A stretch of 64,000 nt of DNA from Oligoflexus sp. (GTDB taxonomy: Bacteria; Bdellovibrionota_B; Oligoflexia; Oligoflexales; Oligoflexaceae): positions 62,001 through 126,000 of the forward strand of contig NZ_DASTAT010000097.1 of assembly GCF_035712445.1 (NCBI RefSeq). Direction: 5' to 3'. This document shows positions 1-7,543 of this stretch, one piece after another; the first letter of the stretch is position 1, and every line of letters begins with the position of its first letter. A program made the position numbers and the translations under genes. Under the pieces are notes generated by a model. The model ran no database searches and was not told where the DNA came from. It saw nothing but the letters and a program-made list of their open reading frames with translations.

Positions 1-1
1 G

Positions 2-415
2 ATCGAAGCACGCGAGGGCGTGGTGCTGCAAAGCCGTGGGGAAGCCCATATCACGGTGATTACTCCGCCCGAGATGACTGTTCTGCGCACACGGCTCAGT
101 CTCGAACAGATCAATGGCACCATTGAAAAATCCCGCATTCAGTCGATACCCATTCAGCTGCAATGCGTTGGCCGCGGTCAGTTGAAGCAGGCCGACCGTA
201 AGCTTGCAACTTACTTTATTGTGGTGCAGGCTCCCGGACTTTTGCAGGTGCGCGAAAAATTGCGTCAGCAGTTTATCGCGGCGGGCGGGGAAAAACAGGC
301 TTTCAGCGTGGAACGCTTCCGACCGCATATTACGGTCGGCTTCACCGAGCGTGACCTGCATCCCGAGGATGGCGTGATCAAGGATAGTCGCAGCTGCCTT
401 TACAAAGTGGAATAG
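2..415 (+). CDS. 2H phosphoesterase / 2'-5' RNA ligase-like protein (5' partial)
   Basis: The reading frame is open to the left edge, so the true start lies outside the window. The visible part carries two H-x-T motifs, HITV near the beginning and RPHITVGF near the end. This spacing is typical of the 2H phosphoesterase superfamily (LigT/ThpR and cyclic phosphodiesterases), in which the two histidines act on 2',3'-cyclic phosphate or 2'-5' linked RNA ends. The substrate cannot be told from this fragment. The stop (TAG 413-415) overlaps by 16 bases the 3' end of the convergent gene that follows. Assignment to the superfamily is fairly secure; the precise function is not. Confidence 0.7.
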   Translation: MEAREGVVLQSRGEAHITVITPPEMTVLRTRLSLEQINGTIEKSRIQSIPIQLQCVGRGQLKQADRKLATYFIVVQAPGLLQVREKLRQQFIAAGGEKQAFSVERFRPHITVGFTERDLHPEDGVIKDSRSCLYKVE

Positions 416-1089
416 ACCTTCATCTGCACGCCGATTTTAAAACTCAGCGCCTGATAGTCAGACGACTGAGGCACACGGCCTTCGATATCCGCACCTGTGC
501 CACTGGTCAGAGTCAGTTTGTTACCGGGAGCCACGTCCTCGCGTTCGAGGCGTCCGGCCGCCGCATCCCAGGTCTGCTGAGCGCTATCCCACTGCACACC
601 GGCCAGGAACGAAAGACGCTCGTTCATGCGGCGGGTCACCGAAAATTCGTGACGCAAAGATCTTTGGGACATGCCGGAGAGATGGAGGTTCTGGGCGCTG
701 CTGGCGGTGGAAATATTCCGGTCCTGCTCGCCCTGGCCCATGGAAAAGCCCAAATTGTAGGCCAATTTCCACTGTTCGGTCAGATCGTAGTCTACATTCA
801 GGCCGAGACCGAGGGTCCGGGCCTGGTAGCTGTTCAGATAGGTGGCGCTTTCGTCCTCACGAAAAACCGACCAGCGCTGCTCGACGAATTCGACCCGGGG
901 ACTCAGAGCCCAGGCGCCAGCATCGTAGAGTACGACATTGCAGCCTAAACCCACGCCAGTCAACGAATCCAGAGAGCCTTCGCTGCTGGAGCCGCCGCCG
1001 ATAAAGGGCGCAAGATCACAGGAAACTTCATTCCTCTGCGAAACCTGAGTATTCAATGCGGCCAAAGCCAATGCTGCGATCCAAACCAT
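400..1089 (-). CDS. Predicted outer-membrane beta-barrel protein, function unknown
   Basis: A 229-residue protein with a hydrophobic N-terminus resembling a signal peptide (alanine/leucine rich, about residues 2-12). The body is made of short alternating polar/aromatic strands, such as LGLGLNVDYDL and LAYNLGFSMGQG, that end in a strand-like C-terminus. This is the texture of a small outer-membrane barrel, but no specific family is recognised. The ATG at 1089 is preceded by AGGA at a usable distance. It is convergent with the 2H phosphoesterase and overlaps its stop. About 240 bases separate its start from the next plus-strand gene, so it is probably transcribed alone. Confidence 0.6.
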   Translation of the reverse strand: MVWIAALALAALNTQVSQRNEVSCDLAPFIGGGSSSEGSLDSLTGVGLGCNVVLYDAGAWALSPRVEFVEQRWSVFREDESATYLNSYQARTLGLGLNVDYDLTEQWKLAYNLGFSMGQGEQDRNISTASSAQNLHLSGMSQRSLRHEFSVTRRMNERLSFLAGVQWDSAQQTWDAAAGRLEREDVAPGNKLTLTSGTGADIEGRVPQSSDYQALSFKIGVQMKVYSTL

Positions 1090-1325
1090 AAAGTGGTCCT
1101 ACCCCTTGAATTTCTAGCGAGACTTGGTTTACTAAAGATTCGATGGCGAGTCCAGATCAAAAGGCAGCTTTGGCGCGTCAATATTGAGGAATCGTTCTCA
1201 GCCTTATTGACTCAGGTAAGGCAGTTTATCCCAAAGCGCGGATGCCTATGCTAAGATTCGAAATGGAGACGGTTCGGTCTCCCCAGCAATCCACTCTTTT
1301 CTCAAATTTGATTGGAGAACCAGCG

Positions 1326-1646
1326 TTGTTGTGGAAAGTCTATAACATTGAAACCGGAAAAATCATGAAGGCGGGATTCGAGTCCGAGGATGATGCCAAG
1401 GACTGGGTCGATACTCGCTTCGAAGACCTTGCCGATGAATATGCGGTCGAAGAAATGGACCAGGACGAGGAAGATGATTGGCGTGAAGCCAATGAAGAGG
1501 ACGCCGACGAGGTGGTCGCTGCCCCCGTCGCTGAAGACGAAGTTGAATTCGCTGATGATGATGACGAGTATCTGGACGAAGACGACGAGGATTCCGATGA
1601 AGAATCCCTCGACGAAGTCTTTGAAGACGATGATGACGAAGACTGA
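1326..1646 (+). CDS. Small, extremely acidic hypothetical protein
   Basis: About 106 residues if read from TTG 1326. The first 40 residues (LLWKVYNIETGKIMKAG...) look like a compact domain. The rest is dominated by Asp and Glu, with runs such as DDDDEYLDEDDEDSDEE. I chose the TTG because GGAGA (1314-1318) sits 7 bases before it. An in-frame ATG at 1242 has no ribosome binding site, and a hairpin (GGAGAC/GTCTCC, 1265-1282) lies between the two. The family is not recognised. Acidic tails of this kind occur in nucleic-acid mimics and chaperone-like or ribosome-associated proteins, but nothing here decides. The gene converges with the biotin operon. Confidence 0.6.
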   Translation: MLWKVYNIETGKIMKAGFESEDDAKDWVDTRFEDLADEYAVEEMDQDEEDDWREANEEDADEVVAAPVAEDEVEFADDDDEYLDEDDEDSDEESLDEVFEDDDDED

Positions 1647-1671
1647 GTGATTCGACAGCCTGGCTCCGCAA

Positions 1672-3663
1672 TCACTCGGCTGATCTTCCCTCATGAAGAT
1701 CGCCGAGTGTTCGTTCCATCCTGCCCAGCGCATCCCGAACTTCCCAGCTTTGAATGGAAAGCGGTGGCACAAAGTACATCGTATTGCCGAGCGTTCGCAT
1801 GAGCAGGCCGTGACGTCGTGCGACGCCTGGGACCTTTTGCGCCAACGGATGGAAATAATCCCCGGGCCCCGATCCCGGCAATTCAAAGGCTAAAATGCCC
1901 CCGATGGCGCGAGGCGAGACAAGGTCAAAGGCCCGAGCGCGGTTTTCAATCCAAAGAGTGCATTCCTCTTCCATGGCCCGCACGCGATCCAGAATCCTTT
2001 CACGCCGATAGATATCAAGGGCTGCCAAGGCCGTGGCACAGGCCAGGGCATTGCCGGTAAAAGTGTGGCCGTGAAGCATGGCTTTGCTGCCGTCCTGATC
2101 CAGGAAATATTCAAACATGCTCTCGCTTGTCAGGGTCACTGCCAGCGGTAAGGTGCCGCCGGTCAGGCCTTTGGCTATGCAGACGATATCGGGCTGAAGA
2201 CCGGCGCGTTCAAACGCGAAGTAGGAGCCGAGGCGTCCCATGCCGGTGAAGACTTCATCCAGAATCAAGGGCAGCTGATACTCACGGCAGAGGCGTCCCA
2301 AGGTCTGCAGCCAGGTGATGTCCTGCATGTTCATGCCGGAGGCGCCTTGCACCAATGGCTCGATGATCACACCCGCCAGGTCTTTCCCATGGAGCTGGAA
2401 CATGTTTTCCAGGGCTTTCAGGCCTTCGGGCAGGGCTGCCGGGCCTTGCGGGCAAAGGCGCGAGGCGTGCGATGTTACGGGGCTGAGGCTTTTGCCTTCG
2501 AAGAGATAGGGGGAAAAGGCTTTATGAAAACCCTCGGTCGAGGCCACCGACATCGCGCCGAAGGTATCGCCGTGATAGGCGCCACGGAAGAAGAGAAAAT
2601 TCTTCCGATGATGTACGCCCCGATTCTGCCAGCTTTGAGCGGCCATCTTCAAGGCGACTTCCACGGCGCAGCTGCCATTATCCGTATAAAAAACCCGCGG
2701 CAGCTGACCCTGGGAAAGGTCGACCAGTTCCTTGGCCAGAAGGCTCGCGGGTTCATGGGTCGCGCCTGCAAAAATGCAGTGATCAATCTTTCGATGCTGC
2801 CTCGCCAGGGCGGCTCCGATTTTTGGATGGCCGTGACCTGTGGAATTGGTCCACCACGAGGCGCTGGCGTCGATCAGTTTTTCGCCCGTGTGGGTTTTCA
2901 GATAGATGCCCTGGGCTTTCACGAGCGGCAAAGGTTCGGGTGCGGTTTGATGTTGGGTATAGGGATGCCAGCAGTGTTTTTTATCGTAGGCATACCAGGC
3001 GGAGATATCCACGGGCTTTTGCGTTGCCCCGATCACCGCATCAAAAAGTTCTTCGCAGGCTTTTTGCCATTCGGATCCAGGGGAACTTAAATCCATCCAG
3101 GGAAAGGCCACGAAACGGTGATCAGGCCGCATGCGGCGAAGGCTTTGCATATTGGCTTCATGCGGGGGACCATTCACAATGACAGCCAGAACATCAAGTC
3201 CGGCTTGATCAAGAGCTTCAAGCGTCAGGAGCGTATGATTCAAAGTGCCGAGCCCGCTGCTGGCCACCAGCACCACAGGCAATTCCATGCGCACTGCGGC
3301 GTCGCGCCAGGTTTCATTCTCATCATTCAAGGGAACGAGCAGACCGCCGGCGCCTTCCAGCAAAACAGAGACATCGGAGTGCAGGGCTGCGGCAATCTCT
3401 TCCACAGTCGGAGCCTTCATTCCGGCCGCACGAGCCGCCTGATCCGGAGATGCGGGGAGGGGATAGGACCAGACGCGGCCTTCGTAGACTTTCATCTTGG
3501 GGCATAGGGCGTGCACCTGATCCCGGTCCAGATGCTGACCACCCGTCTGGACGGGTTTCCAATACTGCAGTGGCTGTCCACGCCGCAGGGCGCCTGTCAT
3601 CAATGCTGCGGATACTATGGTTTTGCCGACATCCGTGCCGGTTCCCGTTACGAATAGCTTCAT
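1672..3663 (-). CDS. bioDA: Bifunctional dethiobiotin synthetase / DAPA aminotransferase (BioD-BioA fusion)
   Basis: A single 663-residue chain joins two biotin enzymes. Residues 1 to about 215 are BioD, with the P-loop GTGTDVGKT at 7-15; BioD forms the ureido ring of dethiobiotin from DAPA, CO2 and ATP. From about residue 222 the chain is BioA, the PLP enzyme that converts KAPA to DAPA using S-adenosylmethionine. It shows the substrate-site motif WHPYTQ (about 232), the PLP aspartate in LILDEVF (about 469) and the PLP lysine in IAKGLTGG (about 498). In most bacteria these are two genes; fusion could channel DAPA directly. It is the last gene of a bioB-bioF-bioDA operon. Its ATG is preceded by AGAGGA, which belongs to a tandem repeat array. 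Confidence 0.95.
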   Translation of the reverse strand: MKLFVTGTGTDVGKTIVSAALMTGALRRGQPLQYWKPVQTGGQHLDRDQVHALCPKMKVYEGRVWSYPLPASPDQAARAAGMKAPTVEEIAAALHSDVSVLLEGAGGLLVPLNDENETWRDAAVRMELPVVLVASSGLGTLNHTLLTLEALDQAGLDVLAVIVNGPPHEANMQSLRRMRPDHRFVAFPWMDLSSPGSEWQKACEELFDAVIGATQKPVDISAWYAYDKKHCWHPYTQHQTAPEPLPLVKAQGIYLKTHTGEKLIDASASWWTNSTGHGHPKIGAALARQHRKIDHCIFAGATHEPASLLAKELVDLSQGQLPRVFYTDNGSCAVEVALKMAAQSWQNRGVHHRKNFLFFRGAYHGDTFGAMSVASTEGFHKAFSPYLFEGKSLSPVTSHASRLCPQGPAALPEGLKALENMFQLHGKDLAGVIIEPLVQGASGMNMQDITWLQTLGRLCREYQLPLILDEVFTGMGRLGSYFAFERAGLQPDIVCIAKGLTGGTLPLAVTLTSESMFEYFLDQDGSKAMLHGHTFTGNALACATALAALDIYRRERILDRVRAMEEECTLWIENRARAFDLVSPRAIGGILAFELPGSGPGDYFHPLAQKVPGVARRHGLLMRTLGNTMYFVPPLSIQSWEVRDALGRMERTLGDLHEGRSAE
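1673..1709 (-). terminator. Long hairpin over the bioDA stop codon
   Basis: The left arm CACTCGGC (1673-1680) plus GATCTTC (1682-1688) pairs with GAAGATC (1695-1701) plus GCCGAGTG (1702-1709). That gives 15 base pairs with one bulge and a 6-base loop. It covers the last codons and most of the stop codon of bioDA and sits between two convergent genes. There is no U-run on either side, so it may act as an RNA 3'-end stabiliser or a factor-dependent stop rather than a classical intrinsic terminator. Confidence 0.45.
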
Positions 3664-3794
3664 CGTAAAATCCTCTGGGCCAGTTCGCTGGCCTTCACCT
3701 TAAAATCCTTTGCGCCAGTTCGCTGGCCTTCACCGTAAAATCTTTTGCGCCAATTCACTGGCCTTCACCGTAAAATCTTTTGCGCCAGTTCACT
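3664..3794. repeat. 35-bp tandem repeat array at the bioF/bioDA junction
   Basis: The motif GCCTTCACC recurs at 3691, 3726 and 3761, a strict 35-base period. About 3.7 units run from just before the bioDA start into the last codons of bioF. On the minus strand each unit resembles the coding sequence for the BioF C-terminus (SELAQ-K/R-ILR), so the array looks like serial duplication of the bioF 3' end. Because 35 is not a multiple of three, copies fall in different frames. The copy next to bioDA has become AGAGGA, which serves as its ribosome binding site. There are no unique spacers, so this is not a CRISPR. Confidence 0.9.
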
Positions 3795-4916
3795 CAGAAC
3801 TTTTTTCAGCCTCTCCTCATCCGCATCCGTGAGCCCCGCATGCAGCGACAAACGCAGGCGGCAGCTGCCTTCGGGAACTGTAGGGGGGCGAATGGCCCGG
3901 GCCAGCACGCCCCGTTCCTGGCAGAAAGCTTCGGCGCGCAAAGCGTCGGCTTCCGGGCCCAAAATAATCGGAATAATATGCGTGGCGCTCGCGCCTTTAT
4001 TAAAGCCGAGCGCATCCAGATGTTCATGCACGCGCACGATTCTTTTTTGAAAGACCCGGCGCTGTTCGTCCAAGGTCTTCATGGTCCGAACACTTTCCCC
4101 AAGAGCCGCAGCGGCCCAGGGCGAGGCTCCGGTCGTGAAGATAAAACTGCGTGCCGTGTTGATCAGATGATCGCGAAGCCAGGAAGGGCCGCAGATAAAA
4201 GCGCCGCTGCCGGCCATGGCCTTGCCGCAGGGGTTGACGGAAATATATTCGTCATGCGATACGCCCGCAGCTGCCATCCAGCCCTCGCCTTTCGGACCGT
4301 AAACCCCAAGCGCATGGGCTTCATCCACGACCAGCACGGCTTCATACCGCTGCGCGAGGGCCGCAAGTTCCCTGGCCGGACAAAGGTCGCCGTCCATGCT
4401 GTAAAGGGATTCCACGACAATAATCTTGAGCCTGGCCCGGCTGTCCTGAAGCAGCTGCTCCAGCTCCTGACAATCATTGTGCCGGAAAATTCGCTTGTGC
4501 TCGGGTCTGAGACGGGCCAGCCGCATGCCATCAATGAGGCTCGCGTGGTTCCATTCATCGGAAAAATAAACGGCGTCACCAAGGTGCAGGGCGCTCATGA
4601 GAGCTTCGTTGGCTGCATAACCGGATGGAAAATAAAGGGCGCTCTCTGCGCCCTTCCAGGCGGCGAAAGCCTGTTCGACCTCGTCATAAATCAGGTGCTC
4701 GCCACCCAGAAGGCGGCTCGCTCCCGATCCAGCGGGCCAGGGAGCCGCCGCGGCCAGAGCCCGCTTTTGAAAAGCAGGATCGCCACGCAGCCCCATGTAA
4801 TCATTGTGCGTGAGATCAAGACCGCGGCTGTCCGTTAAAGGCCTGAGGCGACGTCTTCGCTGCAGAGCGTCGAGCGTCGCCAGTTTCTCCTGGATCAGAC
4901 CCGCGAGCGTTTTCAT
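3765..4916 (-). CDS. bioF: 8-amino-7-oxononanoate synthase
   Basis: A 383-residue PLP enzyme of the alpha-oxoamine synthase family. It condenses pimeloyl-thioester with L-alanine to give KAPA, the first step of biotin ring assembly. Visible signatures are LTHNDYMGL near the N-terminus, GSGASRLLGG, the PLP aspartate in VVDEAHALG (about 198-204) and the PLP lysine in NPCGKAMAGSG (about 232). Length is normal for the family. Its ATG overlaps the bioB stop (TGATG), showing translational coupling. The 3' end lies inside the 35-base tandem repeat, so the current C-terminus (QKILR) is one repeat copy. Confidence 0.95.
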   Translation of the reverse strand: MKTLAGLIQEKLATLDALQRRRRLRPLTDSRGLDLTHNDYMGLRGDPAFQKRALAAAAPWPAGSGASRLLGGEHLIYDEVEQAFAAWKGAESALYFPSGYAANEALMSALHLGDAVYFSDEWNHASLIDGMRLARLRPEHKRIFRHNDCQELEQLLQDSRARLKIIVVESLYSMDGDLCPARELAALAQRYEAVLVVDEAHALGVYGPKGEGWMAAAGVSHDEYISVNPCGKAMAGSGAFICGPSWLRDHLINTARSFIFTTGASPWAAAALGESVRTMKTLDEQRRVFQKRIVRVHEHLDALGFNKGASATHIIPIILGPEADALRAEAFCQERGVLARAIRPPTVPEGSCRLRLSLHAGLTDADEERLKKVLSELAQKILR

Positions 4917-5998
4917 CAGTGAACCGCTTGGCAGGATACCCCGGCGTCACTGCCACTCCTGGCATGTTCGGGGGCGGAAGCATGTTCGGGGGCGGAAGCA
5001 TATTCGGACGCGGAAGCACCGGCTTCAACAGGTTTTAGACCGAGACGCTGGAAAAGAGCGCGATCGCGATCTTCACCGGGATTGGGCGTCGTCAGAAGTT
5101 TCTCGCCGGTGAAGATGGAGCTGGCGCCGGCCATGAAACAAAGGGCCTGAGCCTCGTCACTCATCTGGGTGCGGCCTGCGGAGAGGCGTACACGACTGGC
5201 CGGCATGATAATGCAGGCCGTGGCGATGGTGCGAACCATCTCGAAGATGTCGATTTCGTCTTTATCCGCCAAAGGCGTGCCTTCGACTTTGACCAAAAGG
5301 TTGACCGGAACCGATTCAGGATGTGGACTCAGGGAATGGAGCTGATGCAGAAGGCCCACGCGATCGCCTTTGGTTTCGCCCATGCCGACGATGCCGCCGC
5401 AGCAGACGGTCATGCCCGCTTTGCGTACGTTGTCGAGCGTGTCGAGCCTATCCTGATAGACGCGTGTGCTGATGATGTCGCCGTAGTATTCCGGCGAGGT
5501 ATCGAGGTTGTGATTATAGGCATAAACGCCGGCTTCCGCGAGCTGCTGCGCCTGCTCTGTGTCGAGCATGCCCAGAGTCGTACAGACTTCCAAGCCTAAT
5601 TTACGCACTTCACGTACCGCTTCCAGGACCTGATCGAACTGCGGTCCTTTCTTCGGCGGATTGCGCCAGGCCGCTCCCATACAGAAACGGCTCGAACCAT
5701 TTTCCTTGGCTTCCTTGGCAGCGCTCACGATGGTTTCCACGGGCAGAAGCCCATGCGCGGCCACATTGGTTTCGTAATGGGCGCTCTGCGGGCAGTACGC
5801 GCAGTTTTCCTTGCAGCCGCCGGTTTTTATCGACAGCAGTGTGCTCATCTGAATTTCATCCGGAGCGTAGTAGCGTCTATGGACACTTTGCGCCAGATAC
5901 ACCAGGGTGGTGATGGGCAAATCGTAGATCGCCTGGATCTCTTCGCGAGTCAGGTCGTAGCGTGGTTCGCCCAAGGCCAATTGTTCCAGGTCCAACAT
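4916..5998 (-). CDS. bioB: Biotin synthase
   Basis: A radical-SAM enzyme of 360 residues that inserts sulphur into dethiobiotin. The [4Fe-4S] ligands are in GGCKENCAYCPQS (Cys62, Cys66, Cys69). YNHNLDTS, GMGE and RLSAGR are also typical of BioB. I place the start at ATG 5998 because AGAGGGGG precedes it; the frame stays open upstream, but that extension has no family resemblance. The last 35 residues are not part of the conserved enzyme and contain a small repeat (ASAPEH, ASAPEH, ASASEY). First gene of the biotin operon; it overlaps bioF by one base. Upstream is the divergent tolQ. Confidence 0.95.
   Translation of the reverse strand: MLDLEQLALGEPRYDLTREEIQAIYDLPITTLVYLAQSVHRRYYAPDEIQMSTLLSIKTGGCKENCAYCPQSAHYETNVAAHGLLPVETIVSAAKEAKENGSSRFCMGAAWRNPPKKGPQFDQVLEAVREVRKLGLEVCTTLGMLDTEQAQQLAEAGVYAYNHNLDTSPEYYGDIISTRVYQDRLDTLDNVRKAGMTVCCGGIVGMGETKGDRVGLLHQLHSLSPHPESVPVNLLVKVEGTPLADKDEIDIFEMVRTIATACIIMPASRVRLSAGRTQMSDEAQALCFMAGASSIFTGEKLLTTPNPGEDRDRALFQRLGLKPVEAGASASEYASAPEHASAPEHARSGSDAGVSCQAVH
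4963..5016. repeat. 18-bp in-frame tandem repeat in the bioB tail
   Basis: Three consecutive 18-base units (4963-4980, 4981-4998, 4999-5016). The first two are identical (CATGTTCGGGGGCGGAAG) and the third differs at a few bases. Eighteen is a multiple of three, so each unit adds six residues (ASAPEH or variant) to the BioB C-terminal tail. Length variation between strains would leave the frame intact. Confidence 0.9.
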
Positions 5999-6140
5999 CC
6001 AAAAACCCCCTCTTTTGATCCTCCATTGGGCCTCAGTCTTAGTACAATTCACGGGTGTTTGCGAGAGATATTGGCGAAAACGGTGCAACGTGGTAGCAAT
6101 CTTAGCTCCTAAGTGATGACAGGTACGAAACGGCGATTGT

Positions 6141-6168
6141 AGTATAGTAGAAATGTCAAAATTACCAA
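6141..6168 (-). promoter_or_regulatory. Candidate bioB promoter
   Basis: On the minus strand TTGGTA (6168-6163) and TATACT (6146-6141) are separated by 16 bases, giving 4/6 and 5/6 matches to the sigma-70 consensus. Transcription would begin about 130 bases before the bioB ATG. The leader contains a small inverted repeat, CTTAG-CTC-CTAAG, at 6101-6113. No BirA-type 40-bp operator or BioR box was recognised. The site lies only about 20 bases from the tolQ start, so the two divergent promoters must overlap. Confidence 0.35.
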
Positions 6169-6186
6169 TCGGGAGTCTTGCGCCAG

Positions 6187-7083
6187 ATGTTGAACTTCGC
6201 ACTGCACCGGATTTTTCGCATCGTAACGGGTTTGAGTTTGATCTTTTTCCTCAGTCTGGGTTCAGGCGCAGCTCTAATGGCGCAGGATGTCCCAGCCAAA
6301 GATGCGAGCAAAGCCACAGCCGGTGAGGGCTTGGAGGAGACCGCAACCGAAGTCGCTGATTTTGGTTCGCATTCCATCCTTTCTCAGGCCTGGCGCAGCG
6401 GTATCGTGGTCTTCAGCGTGCTGGTGGTGCTGATCGGCTTTTCCATTATCAGTTGGGCCATCTTCATCTGGAAATTGGTCGTCCTGAAGAAACACACGGC
6501 CACGAGCGAGGCCTTCATCAAAAATTTCTGGGAAAGCCGCTCGCTGAATGATTTGAACAGCCGCCTTGGCGAATATCCTTACAGCCCGGCCAAGGAAATC
6601 TTCCGGACCGGCTACGCGGAACTCGTGCGCGGCAGCCAGATGAAAGAGAACACGACCCAGCACCAGCTGGCGATCAATGCCGCGATCGACAACCTGAATC
6701 GCTCGCTCGGCAAAGCCAAACGCCTGGAAAAGAAGAAACTGGAATCCTATCTGTCGCTCCTGGCCATCATCGCGTCGTCGGCGCCTTTTATCGGTCTCTT
6801 TGGAACCGTTTGGGGTATCATGGGATCGTTCGAAGGCATCGCGCGCACCGGTTCGGCCAGTCTCGCGGCCGTGGCCCCTGGTATTTCGGAAGCTCTGATC
6901 GCGACCGCCTTCGGTCTTCTGGCTGCTATTCCCGCGGTTATCGGCTTCAACGCCGCCAATGCCCGCATCCGCAACTTGATCGGCTCTCTGGATGGTTTCT
7001 GCGCGGACTTTCTGAATATAGTCGGCCGCTATCTGGTCAGCGAAAAGAAGGGTGGAGCCGCCACCACTCAATCACCCCTGTGA
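6187..7083 (+). CDS. tolQ: Tol-Pal motor protein TolQ (ExbB/MotA family) with N-terminal extension
   Basis: A 298-residue inner-membrane protein. The family core shows a first membrane segment near residue 70-92 (LVVLIGFSIISWAIFIWK). Two later segments contain APFIGLFGTVWGIMGSF and PGISEALIATAFGLLAAIPAVIGFN, which form the proton channel with TolR. TolQ uses the proton motive force to drive TolA during outer-membrane constriction. Unlike the E. coli protein, about 60 residues precede the first core helix, beginning with a signal-peptide-like stretch. ATG 6187 is preferred over TTG 6178 because GGGAG at 6171-6175 is too close to the TTG. First gene of tolQRAB. Confidence 0.92.
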   Translation: MLNFALHRIFRIVTGLSLIFFLSLGSGAALMAQDVPAKDASKATAGEGLEETATEVADFGSHSILSQAWRSGIVVFSVLVVLIGFSIISWAIFIWKLVVLKKHTATSEAFIKNFWESRSLNDLNSRLGEYPYSPAKEIFRTGYAELVRGSQMKENTTQHQLAINAAIDNLNRSLGKAKRLEKKKLESYLSLLAIIASSAPFIGLFGTVWGIMGSFEGIARTGSASLAAVAPGISEALIATAFGLLAAIPAVIGFNAANARIRNLIGSLDGFCADFLNIVGRYLVSEKKGGAATTQSPL

Positions 7084-7095
7084 GGCAGAAGACTC

Positions 7096-7527
7096 ATGGA
7101 ATTTAAACAGTCGCAGTCTGATGGTGATGACGATAACGGAGCCATGGCCGACATCAATATCGTGCCATTGGTCGACGTGATGCTCGTGCTCCTGATCATT
7201 TTCATGGTGACCGCTCCGCTTTCCATTGGCGGAATCAACGTCGATCTTCCCAGCAGCAAGGCCCGCAGTCGGGATATGGCGGAAGACCGCGTGGTGCTCT
7301 CGATCAATCAGAAAGGCGAATACTTCATTGAGAAGATGGAAGTTCCCGCCGGTGTCCTCGATATCCGGTTGAAAGAGCTGTATCAGCAGCGTGAAAAGAA
7401 AGAACTCTATATTCGCGCGGATAAGACCGTGGTCTATGGTCGCGTGGTGGACGCGATGAGTGCGGCCAAGCTTGCCGGCGTGACCCGGATCAGCATGCTG
7501 ACCCAGGCTCCGACTAAACCCCAATAA
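7096..7527 (+). CDS. tolR: Tol-Pal system protein TolR (ExbD family)
   Basis: A 143-residue protein with one membrane segment (about residues 22-42) that contains the conserved channel aspartate in VPLVDVMLVLLIIFMV. This is followed by PLSIGGINVDLP and a periplasmic domain with the motif LYIRADKTVVYGRVVDAM, characteristic of ExbD/TolR. It forms the proton-conducting complex with TolQ and contacts the cell wall. It lies 12 bases after tolQ and 16 bases before tolA in the same operon. Length is usual for the family. Confidence 0.93.
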   Translation: MEFKQSQSDGDDDNGAMADINIVPLVDVMLVLLIIFMVTAPLSIGGINVDLPSSKARSRDMAEDRVVLSINQKGEYFIEKMEVPAGVLDIRLKELYQQREKKELYIRADKTVVYGRVVDAMSAAKLAGVTRISMLTQAPTKPQ

Positions 7528-7543
7528 TGGACGAGGGACGCCC

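Noticed and set aside
1242..1325. Upstream ATG start for the acidic protein
   Set aside because: No ribosome binding site, and a hairpin lies inside the extra segment; the TTG at 1326 has a good site.
1340..1675. Serine-rich minus-strand frame opposite the acidic protein
   Set aside because: It is simply the complement of Asp/Glu codons and has no start signal.
3664..3794. Repeat array as a CRISPR
   Set aside because: Units follow each other directly with no unique spacers, and they are copies of bioF coding sequence.
5999..6202. N-terminal extension of BioB to 6202
   Set aside because: A strong ribosome binding site lies just before ATG 5998, and the extension would cross the divergent promoter region and the tolQ start.
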